Shown: in pieces, positions 8,025-15,667 of the stretch | How positions within the stretch are numbered: the stretch's first letter is position 1 | Layout of the letters: every line of letters begins with the position of its first letter | Assembly: GCA_013166835.1 (NCBI GenBank) | Contig: JABLTI010000021.1 | Location: 1-32,100 of the forward strand | From: Promethearchaeati archaeon | GTDB lineage: Archaea > Asgardarchaeota > Heimdallarchaeia > JABLTI01 | DNA: 32,100 bases | Direction of reading: 5' to 3' | The notes under the pieces: generated by a model | Told to the model about the DNA's origin: nothing | What the model saw: the letters and a program-made list of their open reading frames with translations, nothing else | Databases searched by the model: none | Position numbers and translations under genes: made by a program

Positions 8025-8097
8025 TGTGGCTCAGCTACCCCAGTTTAGCTCATTGTCTTGCACAAGACTAGCCAGACCGTACGTCACATCATAGCCA
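8025..8097 (-). ncRNA. Structured non-coding RNA candidate (H/ACA- or C/D-like)
   Basis: This is a roughly 50% GC island in a 296-base intergenic gap that is otherwise extremely AT-rich. On the minus strand an outer stem UGGC/GCCA (8097-8094 with 8030-8027) encloses a long hairpin: GUCUGGCU with AGCUAAAC (one mismatch; 8077-8070 with 8050-8043), and inside it GUCUUG/CAAGAC (8068-8063 with 8060-8055). ACA follows the outer stem at 8027-8025, 15 nt from the base of the upper hairpin, the spacing known for H/ACA guide RNAs. Alternatively, AUGAUGU (8092-8086) and CUGA (8034-8031) flank the same stem like C and D boxes. A T-rich run (8025-8011) follows on the minus strand. No open frame explains the island. 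Class is uncertain. Confidence 0.4.
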
Positions 8098-8115
8098 TAG
8101 AATAATTGCAAACAA

Positions 8116-8136
8116 AATCAATTAAATTTATTGATT
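8116..8136. promoter_or_regulatory. AT-rich dyad, possible operator or promoter element
   Basis: AATCAAT, 7-base spacer TAAATTT, ATTGATT: a perfect 7-bp inverted repeat. It lies 20 bases upstream of the ncRNA candidate (minus strand) and 78 bases before the methyltransferase ATG at 8214. The spacer itself could act as a TATA element for the ncRNA. Confidence 0.25.
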
Positions 8137-8213
8137 AAATTCATTTGTTTATTAACTAAATCAAAATCAACTTGCGCTAAAGTTATTAAGTTTGTATTAT
8201 CAAATTCATTGTA

Positions 8214-8903
8214 ATGACTAATGAAAACAACTCTAAAACTAATAATCGTTTTTCCATTCCAAAAGTTTATGATCTAATTGCTGAAAGCTTTGACTCCAAA
8301 AGACGACATCCTTGGAAAGAAGTTATTCAATTTATCAAGCAGCTACCATCAACAAATCGGATTTTAGACTTAGGTTGTGGAAATGCTCGTCATACAAGCG
8401 TTATGCTCGAGAGAAATTTCGAAGCTATTGGTTTAGATATCTCATATAGAATACTACAAGCAGCAAAAGAAAACGAATTATCTTTAGTAAAAGATAAACT
8501 TACTAGTTTAATTAATGGTGACGCAAGAGTTCTTCCTTTTAAGAATAAAGTATTTAACAATGTCATAATGATTGCAGTACTTCATCATTTTGAGTCAAAA
8601 GATGACCGGCTGGAAATTTTACGAGAAATCATGCGAGTCTTAACAGAAAATGGCACTTGTCTTATTAGTACTTGGCTGAGGACGCATCCAAGATTCCAAA
8701 AAGAGGATTTATCTGAAATAGTAAAATTAGGAAAAAAAGACATCTTAGTCCCTTGGACTCTCCCAGATGGAAAGAAAATTAATCGGTATTATTACCTCTT
8801 TGATAAAGAAGAACTTGAAGCAATAGTTCTACAACTAGATTTTAAGATATTAAATAGCGAGATATCCAATCATAATTTGTTTTTAACAGTTAAAAAAACA
8901 TAA
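8214..8903 (+). CDS. Trm9/ALKBH8-like SAM-dependent methyltransferase
   Basis: A class I SAM methyltransferase: motif I ILDLGCGNARHT (residues 50-61), acidic end of strand 2 GLDIS (73-77), motif II/III NGDARVLPF (101-109), and IAVLHHFE (120-127). Features beyond the generic fold match Trm9/ALKBH8, which methylates carboxymethyluridine at the tRNA wobble position. These are VYDLIAESFDSKRRHPW near 18-34 (Trm9 has YD-x-IA-x2-F-x3-R-x2-PW), the strictly placed HH, and late motifs DILVPW (176-181) and RYYYLFDKEEL (191-201), equivalent to the eukaryotic VPW and RYYH-LF segments. Eukaryotic Trm9 needs the zinc protein Trm112; no such gene is in the window. Initiation may be leaderless, as no good ribosome-binding site is seen. 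Confidence 0.7.
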   Translation: MTNENNSKTNNRFSIPKVYDLIAESFDSKRRHPWKEVIQFIKQLPSTNRILDLGCGNARHTSVMLERNFEAIGLDISYRILQAAKENELSLVKDKLTSLINGDARVLPFKNKVFNNVIMIAVLHHFESKDDRLEILREIMRVLTENGTCLISTWLRTHPRFQKEDLSEIVKLGKKDILVPWTLPDGKKINRYYYLFDKEELEAIVLQLDFKILNSEISNHNLFLTVKKT

Positions 8904-9030
8904 AATTACTTCTTATCTGCAAATTTGTTAAAAACCATTAATTTAAGAATGAATTGTTCTAATAATTAAGTATAGGAGTTTCGCAAGCTTTTATTCGAAT
9001 AGAAAATAAAGAAGATGGTGGAACCTAAAC

Positions 9031-10176
9031 ATGATTAAGAAAATAAAACGATTATATCATCGAAGAAAAGCAGTAAGCCCAGTTGTTGCTGCTCTTCTCT
9101 TAATAGCTCTAACTGTTGCAGCAGTTGCTATTGTTTATTTTGTAATAATTCCAATATTTCAAAGACATAGAATTGAGATTTCTATTGATAATATTAAGGA
9201 TACCAATAAGGACTCATTGTTTGATGAAATTTCACTGTATATTGTGAATACTGGTACAAAAACAGTGGAAATTACAAATGTTACTGTTTGGACAGCAACT
9301 ACTAATGACCTTGGGAACTCGGATAACTGGATCCCTCATCTGGATTGGACTTTTGATAATCCTGCTCAAGCTACCTCTGATCCCTCTGAAGTGTATTCAG
9401 CAAAAGTAAGCGGTGATAATCAAATTGGTTTAACAATTTGGGAAAATACCTATTATCGTTTAGAAATTCAGTACACTGGAAGCAAAACTGCGTATTTTAG
9501 TGATTGGATTTCCTTAAATGATCAAGTGGATCTATTTGACATACTTACTAACTTTTCACAATTTAACTTAACCGCTTCGGGTTTTGAAGGAACAATCGAT
9601 GATCCAAGTCGAGCTGCAAATAATTACTTGACAAATACTGATGGTGATTGGCAATTAAATGAAGACGCTGTTAAACTTCTACCAGTATTAGATGAAACAC
9701 AATATGTTCCATTTTATATTGGTTCACAAATAGTTGTTTTTCACTCAATAAATGGTAACTTAACTGAACAGCCACTCGTGCAAACTTTTGATATAAGTAG
9801 TAATCCATTTAGAGCAAGTAAATTCTTCATCTTAGGATTAGCTGGATCTTGGGGTGACAATTTTGCAACTAATGATTGGGCTGTTAATTTAACGTTTGTT
9901 TATACAGATGATTCAACTAATAACTATCTTATGAATCATTCATACGTTGATGATTGGTGGTATGATGCAAATCCTGGTGGCATTTGTATTTCCGCTGCAA
10001 CAGGTGCAGTTACAGAAATAGACCTTGGCACACAAGCTGATACTCCTCACTCTCACATTCATACCCATACAACTAGATTTTACTTGGATTATTTCAAATA
10101 TCTTAAAGCTGTTATTTTTGCTGATCCTGGTGATGATCAATCAGGCGGACATTTACTATCACTAACGTTTAGATAA
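9031..10176 (+). CDS. Large type IV pilin-like surface protein (class III signal peptide), copy 1
   Basis: The N-terminus is a classic archaeal prepilin: basic MIKKIKRLYHRRKA, then VSPVVAALLLIALTVAAVAIVYFV. PibD-type cleavage would fall after Ala14. The hydrophobic helix (15-40) would build the filament core or anchor the protein. The remaining 340 residues are an extracellular, probably beta-rich domain, much larger than ordinary pilins. The middle and C-terminal blocks FHSINGNLT, LGLAGSWGD, DDWWYDANPGG, EIDLG, HIHTHT and FADPGDDQSGGHLLS recur in the next gene, so the two are tandem paralogues. GGTGG occurs at 9016-9020, about 10 bases before the ATG. A hairpin-plus-T terminator follows, so each copy is probably transcribed separately. 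Function of the large domain unknown. Confidence 0.8.
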   Translation: MIKKIKRLYHRRKAVSPVVAALLLIALTVAAVAIVYFVIIPIFQRHRIEISIDNIKDTNKDSLFDEISLYIVNTGTKTVEITNVTVWTATTNDLGNSDNWIPHLDWTFDNPAQATSDPSEVYSAKVSGDNQIGLTIWENTYYRLEIQYTGSKTAYFSDWISLNDQVDLFDILTNFSQFNLTASGFEGTIDDPSRAANNYLTNTDGDWQLNEDAVKLLPVLDETQYVPFYIGSQIVVFHSINGNLTEQPLVQTFDISSNPFRASKFFILGLAGSWGDNFATNDWAVNLTFVYTDDSTNNYLMNHSYVDDWWYDANPGGICISAATGAVTEIDLGTQADTPHSHIHTHTTRFYLDYFKYLKAVIFADPGDDQSGGHLLSLTFR

Positions 10177-10183
10177 TTTGATG

Positions 10184-10221
10184 ATCTAGCAATTTGCTAG
10201 ATTCCCTTTTCCTTTTTTTTT
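10184..10221 (+). terminator. Hairpin plus T-rich terminator after pilin copy 1
   Basis: ATCTAGCA, loop ATT, TGCTAGAT is a perfect 8-bp stem (10184-10191 with 10195-10202). It is followed at once by a C/T tract with a run of ten T. It starts eight bases after the stop codon. Confidence 0.7.
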
Positions 10222-10348
10222 GGTTATTTTTCGAAATTATCCAGAACCGAAAGAATATATGTGAGAGTTCATAATAATATACTGCGCAAAAAAAATTAAT
10301 TAACTATGAGAAAGAACATCTTACTATAATTCATTGGTGTTATCACTT

Positions 10349-11518
10349 ATGCTGAAAACAATTAGAAAGTTGATTAGAAAAAGAAAAGCAGTAAGCCCTG
10401 TAATTGCTGCTATCTTGTTAATCGCTTTAACTGTAAGTTCTGTATCAATTGTCTATTTCTTAGTTATACCTATGTTTAGTAGAACAAATCTTTACGCTTC
10501 TATACATAACATAAAGGACCGAAATAAGGATTCTTGGTTTGATGAAATCACTCTTTTTGTTTCAAACCTTGGCACCAAGCAGGTCGAAATTTCTCAAGTG
10601 ATAGTTTGGACTGTCTCAAGGAGCTCCTTAGGTGATAAGAGTCAATGGGTAAAACATGAAGCATGGAATTTCACTATAACGGGTAGCAATATTGTTCATC
10701 CATCAGATCCTAAAACAGTGAAATTGCGAACTGATAACAGCTATGTTTTAGGTTCAGATCAAATTGAATTAGATTTGTATGATGATACACATTATCGTCT
10801 AGAAATTCATCAATCAGGTCAAGCAGCTACTTATATTACCGATTGGGCTTTATTAAATGAACAAGCCGATTTTGATGATGTGCTTGATAATTTTGAAGTT
10901 TTTGATTTACAGGTTTACGGCTTAGAAGGTTCCATAGATGTTCCTGGTTGGCCTTCTAACAATTATTGGACAACAGGCGGCGAAGATCATGGGCCATTGT
11001 TGCCAGGCCAAAACGTTTGGTTGCCTGTTCCAGGACAAAGTGATTATGTCAAATTCTATTATACAGGTAAAATCGTTATTTTCCATTCAATTAATGGAAA
11101 TCTTACTACTCAACCAACATTTCAACAAATAAATAGAACAGCTGTTCCGTTCAGAGCAAACAAGCTTTATCTTTTAGGACTAGCTGGTTCCTGGGGTGAT
11201 GAGTTTCCTAATGGTGCTACTGCTTTAACTTTCAATGTTACATATACTGATGGGAGTAGTGATATCTGGAATCTTGGCCATGAATATATAGATGATTGGT
11301 GGTATAACTCAAATGCTGGGGGTAGGTGTGTTAGTGCTCCTTTTGGAATAATAAGGGAGATAGACCTTGGATATCAATTAGATTATCCTGGCCAACCTAT
11401 TCATACTCATACTGCCAGTTTTTCAGTAAATATATTCAAGTATATTCAATATATTTCATTTACAGATCCTGGTAATGATGCTAGTGGTCCACACCTTATT
11501 TCGATATCTGCTGGTTAA
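10349..11518 (+). CDS. Large type IV pilin-like surface protein (class III signal peptide), copy 2
   Basis: A paralogue of the preceding gene. It has a prepilin leader MLKTIRKLIRKRKA, predicted cleavage after Ala14, and a hydrophobic helix VSPVIAAILLIALTVSSVSI. It shares IHNIKDRNKDSWFDEITLF with IDNIKDTNKDSLFDEISLY of copy 1, and the C-terminal LGLAGSWGD, DDWWYNSNAGG, EIDLGYQ, IHTHTASF and DPGNDASGPHLIS blocks. I start it at the ATG 10349, which matches copy 1 in length and has GGTG nine bases upstream; a TTG at 10334 would add five residues. The region between the two copies carries a terminator and about 130 further bases, so copy 2 probably has its own promoter. It overlaps no other gene and converges on the DUF362 gene 20 bases downstream. 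Confidence 0.8.
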   Translation: MLKTIRKLIRKRKAVSPVIAAILLIALTVSSVSIVYFLVIPMFSRTNLYASIHNIKDRNKDSWFDEITLFVSNLGTKQVEISQVIVWTVSRSSLGDKSQWVKHEAWNFTITGSNIVHPSDPKTVKLRTDNSYVLGSDQIELDLYDDTHYRLEIHQSGQAATYITDWALLNEQADFDDVLDNFEVFDLQVYGLEGSIDVPGWPSNNYWTTGGEDHGPLLPGQNVWLPVPGQSDYVKFYYTGKIVIFHSINGNLTTQPTFQQINRTAVPFRANKLYLLGLAGSWGDEFPNGATALTFNVTYTDGSSDIWNLGHEYIDDWWYNSNAGGRCVSAPFGIIREIDLGYQLDYPGQPIHTHTASFSVNIFKYIQYISFTDPGNDASGPHLISISAG

Positions 11519-11538
11519 GGAACTTCCATCAATTTTTT

Positions 11539-12309
11539 TTATTTTTGTGTTAGTAGTTGAAGATATTTTGGGAGAGGTTTATTGTGGAGTTCCAAAACCT
11601 TCAAATCCGCTTCCAGAGCATTGTCGGAAATTATTATTTTTCCCCATTGATTTGGTTGTCCTTTAGCTGCTTCTCCTAACAAAACCTTGGTTCCATCACA
11701 AATGTATAGATTAAAAGGAGCATATTTTTCAACAGACTGATAAATTTCGCTTACAGATTTATGCAAATCATCATGTAACGAATTTCTTTTTGCTGAATCT
11801 GAATTTTCCTGATACTTCCCTTTTGGTGGTAATCCAAAGAAATTCTTAATAGCATTTGATAGGAAAAATTGACCTTCATCATCCTCATAGAATTTTATTA
11901 CAGGTAATGATATTCTAATATCCACTTGACTTAAAATCTTCGGTAGAAAATGTGAGACTTTGTTTGGTAATTCAACTTCAATACTCTCTTGTTTGTTTAA
12001 ATCAATATAATCAACATTGTGACCCTTTAGTTCCTCAATTAATCCTGTTGCTTCATAATTCTCTAGGGCATTAGAATGACTAGTTGATCCTTCACCAATC
12101 ATTATTTGTTGGGCATTTAATTCACTTAATACCTCTACAATATTTCTAATAACTATTGTAGAAGTAGTATATGGTGCTGGTTTTGGATAACCCATATTTG
12201 GTTTAAGTAAAATTTTTTTGTTTTGTATTTGTTCAACTAATTTTTTCTTTACTATCCACTCATGTAGTTGGTTTTTTAATTCCTTAATATCTTCAATAAT
12301 TGTGATCAA
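11539..12309 (-). CDS. DUF362 family protein
   Basis: This protein has the DUF362 pattern: ILLKPNMGYPKPAPYTTS near residues 33-50, VIRNIVEVLSELNAQQIMIGEGS at 52-74 (the GEGS loop), SHFLPKILSQVDIRISLPVIK, and an ICDGTKVLLGEAAKG segment near 203-217. DUF362 proteins are widespread in anaerobes and their reaction is unknown; some are fused to ferredoxin domains, but no Cys cluster is present here. At 256 residues it is a stand-alone version. The start is TTG at 12309: an in-frame TAA lies three codons upstream and GTGGT sits about 8 bases before the TTG, so no longer N-terminus is possible. Nineteen bases separate it from the DHH gene upstream, suggesting an operon. Confidence 0.7.
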   Translation of the reverse strand: MITIIEDIKELKNQLHEWIVKKKLVEQIQNKKILLKPNMGYPKPAPYTTSTIVIRNIVEVLSELNAQQIMIGEGSTSHSNALENYEATGLIEELKGHNVDYIDLNKQESIEVELPNKVSHFLPKILSQVDIRISLPVIKFYEDDEGQFFLSNAIKNFFGLPPKGKYQENSDSAKRNSLHDDLHKSVSEIYQSVEKYAPFNLYICDGTKVLLGEAAKGQPNQWGKIIISDNALEADLKVLELHNKPLPKYLQLLTQK

Positions 12310-12328
12310 TTTTTTTTACCACAATAAT

Positions 12329-13312
12329 TTATTTCTCTTGCTTCTTCAATTCGAAATCTAACAAGTCTAAAAATTTATTCCATTTACTCTTTTTAATTCG
12401 AGCTCCAGCTGCTGTAGGATGACCACCACCACTTCCCCCGACTTCTTTGGTTGCATTTCTTACTGCTATATTTAGATCATAGTTCTCATCTCGTCTTCGT
12501 AGAGACATAGAGATATTGTCACCAAATGAATTTCCACATACTCCTACCGGTTTATCAGTAGCTGTCGCTGCAAATAATGCTCCTTTACCTTTGAACCCTC
12601 CTCCAGTTGGTATATCTAGAATATAACCAACAAACTTTTTGTGTTTAGCATTTTCATGAACATATTTTCTGACTGATTTTTCTACTTGACTTCCCCTTAA
12701 AGCTTTATCAACAAGATCATTTAGTTCACTAGGTAAAACACCAAGTGCTAATCTCTCAATAATACTCCTCTTCATTTTCATTTCATCTTCAACTGGAATT
12801 TCACCCAGAGCTTGAACAATAATTGCTGCTTGGAAAGCAATACTTCGTTCGTCATAATCGTTCATTACTTCCTGAGCGAATAAAGTATCCATTTTATAAT
12901 CTCCCACAGCTCCAACAGCGGCCAACAATTTATGTTCCCAACTTAGTTTATCCTCGAAATGCAGGTACGTAAGTTCAGCTGCACAAGCATCTTGTCTATG
13001 AATCGTTTCGGTTGCTGGAATATCTTTTTTCTTTATTCCTAATGGAAGTGGGTGATGATCAATATAGATGATTTCACTCCCATTTTTCAGTAAACTCTTC
13101 ATTTCATTGAAAACTTTATTGTAATCATTCTCATTGAGAGCAATGTCTGTTATGATTATTTTATCGTATTTTTGCTTGATTTTCTTTAAATCGTCATCCA
13201 GTTGAATTGGTCGTGTTAACCAAATACGTGCTCCGGGATGAGCAGCTAAGGCAATAGCTCCTGAAGTCATTCCATCACAATCACCATGACAAAGAATTAT
13301 TGTATCTTTCAT
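12329..13312 (-). CDS. DHH/DHHA1 family phosphoesterase (RecJ/NrnA superfamily)
   Basis: A DHH-superfamily phosphoesterase, Mn-dependent, acting on single-stranded nucleic acid, nanoRNA or cyclic dinucleotide linkages. Visible motifs, numbered from the longer in-frame start at 13321: CHGDCDGMTS (residues 11-20; Asp14 and Asp16), ITDIA (57-61), IDHHPLP (87-93), a DHH-motif-IV type GAVGDY (137-142), and the DHHA1 glycine loop GGSGGGHPTAAGARI (295-309). The linker between the two domains is present and all catalytic aspartates are kept, so it should be active. Substrate cannot be decided; archaeal members include GAN-like and RecJ-like proteins. Possible starts are GTG 13321, ATG 13318 and ATG 13312; I chose the last, which places the DHH motif near the N-terminus with GTGAT just upstream. 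Confidence 0.8.
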   Translation of the reverse strand: MKDTIILCHGDCDGMTSGAIALAAHPGARIWLTRPIQLDDDLKKIKQKYDKIIITDIALNENDYNKVFNEMKSLLKNGSEIIYIDHHPLPLGIKKKDIPATETIHRQDACAAELTYLHFEDKLSWEHKLLAAVGAVGDYKMDTLFAQEVMNDYDERSIAFQAAIIVQALGEIPVEDEMKMKRSIIERLALGVLPSELNDLVDKALRGSQVEKSVRKYVHENAKHKKFVGYILDIPTGGGFKGKGALFAATATDKPVGVCGNSFGDNISMSLRRRDENYDLNIAVRNATKEVGGSGGGHPTAAGARIKKSKWNKFLDLLDFELKKQEK

Positions 13313-13390
13313 TATCATCACAACTTTTCATAATACAATTCATCATTTGAAATATAGATTTAACCCTACCTTTATCTCTATTAGAAACAA

Positions 13391-13400
13391 ATATTTAAAG
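13391..13400 (+). promoter_or_regulatory. TATA-box candidate for the DUF2797 gene
   Basis: ATATTTAAAG, preceded by a purine-rich AGAAACAA that could serve as BRE. It lies 47 bases before the GTG start at 13447, leaving room for a leader of about 20 bases. Confidence 0.35.
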
Positions 13401-13446
13401 ACCTTAGAGATTCTTTGCCAAATATATAAATTAAGGATGTATTCTT

Positions 13447-14355
13447 GTGAACGCTTACATATTACATGCTGGTTGGAAATTAAAACCACAACCAGAACCC
13501 TATATTATGTTTAATACACAGGGAAGCGAACAAGAGAACTTGTTAATTTTAAAACAAGGGGAAAACATAACAATTAAAGTAAAACCTAATCAAGAAAAAA
13601 CTTGTGTGGGTTTTCATAGTGCTTCAGGAAAGCACATACCATGTAAAACTACAGAATTAATTCCTTTAAACAAAGTTCAATGTCAAAGCTGTAGTTTATC
13701 AGAATTTTTCATTTGTAAAGCAATTTGTCAAGGAGATTTTTGTCATCCTTCCAGTGAAGAAGCTAATGAGCATTGCTGGAAAACTCCCGCCAGTGTCTAT
13801 CTTACTCATATTGCAGGGAAGATTAAGGTAGGATCTTCAACCAGTACTTTGCGAAGATGGATAGGGCAAGGTAGCGATGCAGGAATTCGTATTGCTGAAG
13901 GCGTTGGTTTAGCACCAAGAGCATTAGAACATCAAATTAGTACCAAATTCTCCCTACCCTTAGCCATTAGAACAAGTCAAAAAATGAAATTTATAGGAAA
14001 AAAGATTGACAAAGATAAAATAACCAATCAATTAAAGTCAATCATTAATGAAATATATAAAACAATGAAATCTGAAATTTTAATCCCGAAAAAGGGTTTG
14101 GAACCCATAACTTTTCTGGACAAGTTTTTCAGTGAAATACCTTCAATGAATGTTCAACCATTAGTTCTCAAGCTAGACAAAACTGGTTTAGATTTAAGTG
14201 GAAAAATCGTTGGAGTAAAAGGATCAATTTTGGTAGTGAAAAACGTTGAAACATATTTTGCTCTTCCTCTTGATCCACTAGTAGGTATACAAGCTCATCT
14301 AAGTCAAGAATATGAAGAAATGAAGGGGCAAAAGAGTTTGTTTGATTTTGTTTGA
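13447..14355 (+). CDS. DUF2797 family protein (Cys-rich domain plus GIY-YIG-like segment)
   Basis: I recognise the DUF2797 arrangement: a cysteine-rich region CQSC (79-82), C90, C94, then DFCHPSSEEA (98-106) and a further Cys at 110, likely binding metal. VYLTHIAGKIKVGS (117-130), RRWIGQG (136-142) and an A-x2-LE helix (near 159-161) follow. The VYL-x5-KIKVG-x6-RW pattern is reminiscent of the GIY-YIG nuclease core (vYil--iKIG--R), with Arg136/137 and Glu161 as possible catalytic equivalents; this is inference. The last 100 residues contain LSGKIVGVKGSILVV, a beta-rich, possibly OB-like segment. The biological role of DUF2797 is unknown to me. The start is GTG at 13447. It converges on the next gene with two bases between stop codons. 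Confidence 0.65.
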   Translation: MNAYILHAGWKLKPQPEPYIMFNTQGSEQENLLILKQGENITIKVKPNQEKTCVGFHSASGKHIPCKTTELIPLNKVQCQSCSLSEFFICKAICQGDFCHPSSEEANEHCWKTPASVYLTHIAGKIKVGSSTSTLRRWIGQGSDAGIRIAEGVGLAPRALEHQISTKFSLPLAIRTSQKMKFIGKKIDKDKITNQLKSIINEIYKTMKSEILIPKKGLEPITFLDKFFSEIPSMNVQPLVLKLDKTGLDLSGKIVGVKGSILVVKNVETYFALPLDPLVGIQAHLSQEYEEMKGQKSLFDFV

Positions 14356-14357
14356 AT

Positions 14358-14969
14358 TTATATGGATTTGGAATTTACAGAATACTTTTCTCGATTACTT
14401 TTATAACTTGAAACATAAGCACTAAAAACTAACACAAAGATCACTATTATTATTGACACAACTAAATTGAGCATAACAACTCTCCCGTATGAAATCAGAA
14501 AATCTTCTGTTTTCAAACTAGCTCCCCAATACAGGAAGACAACAACACAACCAATTATAATACTGGAAATTATGAATAAAGGCCAAATTATTCTTTGAGA
14601 TATTTTGATTCGTGTTATTTTTTCATTAAAAACTGAAAGAATTGTTACTATTGTTGTTAGAAGCAGAAAGAAGATTATAGCTGTAATGAATACCCAACTT
14701 AATTGTGCTGGAAAATTAGCAGCAAATCCTTCAGTGGTGGTTTCTAATCCTATATCGAGTATTGAAAAATTTCCATTCCAAAAGTAGTATGTCACGGTAT
14801 CAGCTAATAAATCAGTAGAAATAATTATTGGAGTTCTAAAATAAAACACAAGTATATTGATGGAATAAATCATAAAAATCAAGCTAAAAATTGGAATTGG
14901 ATCTAAAAGCTTCTTGAGATATTTTGTGAAAGTAATATTATCCTCTTTTTTATCCTTTCTTTTACTCAT
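14358..14969 (-). CDS. Four-helix membrane protein, unknown function
   Basis: This 203-residue protein opens with a charged cytoplasmic-type head (MSKRKDKKEDN). It has four predicted membrane helices near residues 28-46 (FSLIFMIYSINILVFYF), 90-110 (WVFITAIIFFLLLTTIVTIL), 127-148 (IIWPLFIISSIIIGCVVVFLY) and 168-190 (VVMLNLVVSIIIVIFVLVFS). The loop between helices 1 and 2, about 40 residues, is probably extracellular. The tail is basic (YKSNREKYSVNSKSI). No family is recognised and no conserved polar residues suggest an enzyme or transporter. Fifteen bases separate it from the upstream gene, which encodes another four-helix protein, so the two may form a membrane complex. Confidence 0.55.
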   Translation of the reverse strand: MSKRKDKKEDNITFTKYLKKLLDPIPIFSLIFMIYSINILVFYFRTPIIISTDLLADTVTYYFWNGNFSILDIGLETTTEGFAANFPAQLSWVFITAIIFFLLLTTIVTILSVFNEKITRIKISQRIIWPLFIISSIIIGCVVVFLYWGASLKTEDFLISYGRVVMLNLVVSIIIVIFVLVFSAYVSSYKSNREKYSVNSKSI

Positions 14970-14984
14970 TTTAGATCCATCATT

Positions 14985-15443
14985 TTATTTTTCAGAATTT
15001 TTATTCATAAATTTAAATCTAAAATAAACTAAACCTATAGGTAGAATACAAAGAATTAATCCTAAAATGAGAGAGACAATTGCTAGACCGAGATCTGATC
15101 CGGAAAGTGCTTTTGTAAGTACAACTATAATTTCAACTACTGGCATTAGCCCTAGAGTAAGAGACCCTAACAATGCCCAGAAATAATTATTTTCAAAATA
15201 AATAAATGCTAGTGTCCCTCCTGCTAAAATAAACATTAGTATGCCAAGGTATAAGAAAATCTCAGTAAAAGAATAATTTGTAATAATAAAGATCGAAATA
15301 ATGTCAAGTATCAGAAACATCGACAATAAAATAGAAATCCACATTGTTCTTTGTTTTATATAATATGAAAAATAAGTTTCATTTTCACCTGCTTCATCGC
15401 TACCAACTGTTTTGTTTTCCTTCAAAGGCATTTTATTTTTCAT
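14985..15443 (-). CDS. Four-helix membrane protein, unknown function
   Basis: The product has a hydrophilic head of about 30 residues and four membrane helices: MWISILLSMFLILDIISIFII, LYLGILMFILAGGTLAFIYF, FWALLGSLTLGLMPVVEIIVV and LGLAIVSLILGLILCILPIG. It ends in a short basic tail. The helices are closely spaced with small loops. The family is not recognised. In-frame starts are TTG 15461, GTG 15449 and ATG 15443; I prefer the ATG (MKNKMPLKENK) because no site favours the others. It is the first gene of a likely two-gene operon with 14358-14969. Its promoter must lie in the 200-base divergent gap shared with hef. Confidence 0.5.
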   Translation of the reverse strand: MKNKMPLKENKTVGSDEAGENETYFSYYIKQRTMWISILLSMFLILDIISIFIITNYSFTEIFLYLGILMFILAGGTLAFIYFENNYFWALLGSLTLGLMPVVEIIVVLTKALSGSDLGLAIVSLILGLILCILPIGLVYFRFKFMNKNSEK

Positions 15444-15620
15444 ATCCACAACTTTGGTCAAATTAGTAATTGCAAACTCAGTTTTAAAGATTAGCTAGTC
15501 TAGGTTTAGTAATCTTATAAGCAATAAGAAACAACTTTTAAAAAAAACTAAATATTGCTTAAAAAGCATAACATTTTAGTTTTAGTCATCTCCCTAGTAA
15601 ACACAATTAATAGTAACTTT

Positions 15621-15631
15621 AATCTATAAAA
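15621..15631 (+). promoter_or_regulatory. TATA-box candidate for hef
   Basis: The stretch AATCTATAAAA contains a good archaeal TATA core. It lies about 37-47 bases upstream of the hef ATG, leaving a short leader that contains GAGTGGG as ribosome-binding site. Confidence 0.4.
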
Positions 15632-15667
15632 CAAAAATTCTATGTAATAAATAAGAGTGGGAATTGA

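Noticed and set aside
8025..8097. tRNA gene
   Set aside because: A TAGCTCA-like stretch suggested a D arm, but there is no T arm consensus, anticodon arm or acceptor stem of the right length on either strand.
11475..11666. Plus-strand open frame across the end of pilin copy 2 and the DUF362 gene
   Set aside because: Overlaps the ends of two well-supported genes in other frames and has no ribosome-binding site.
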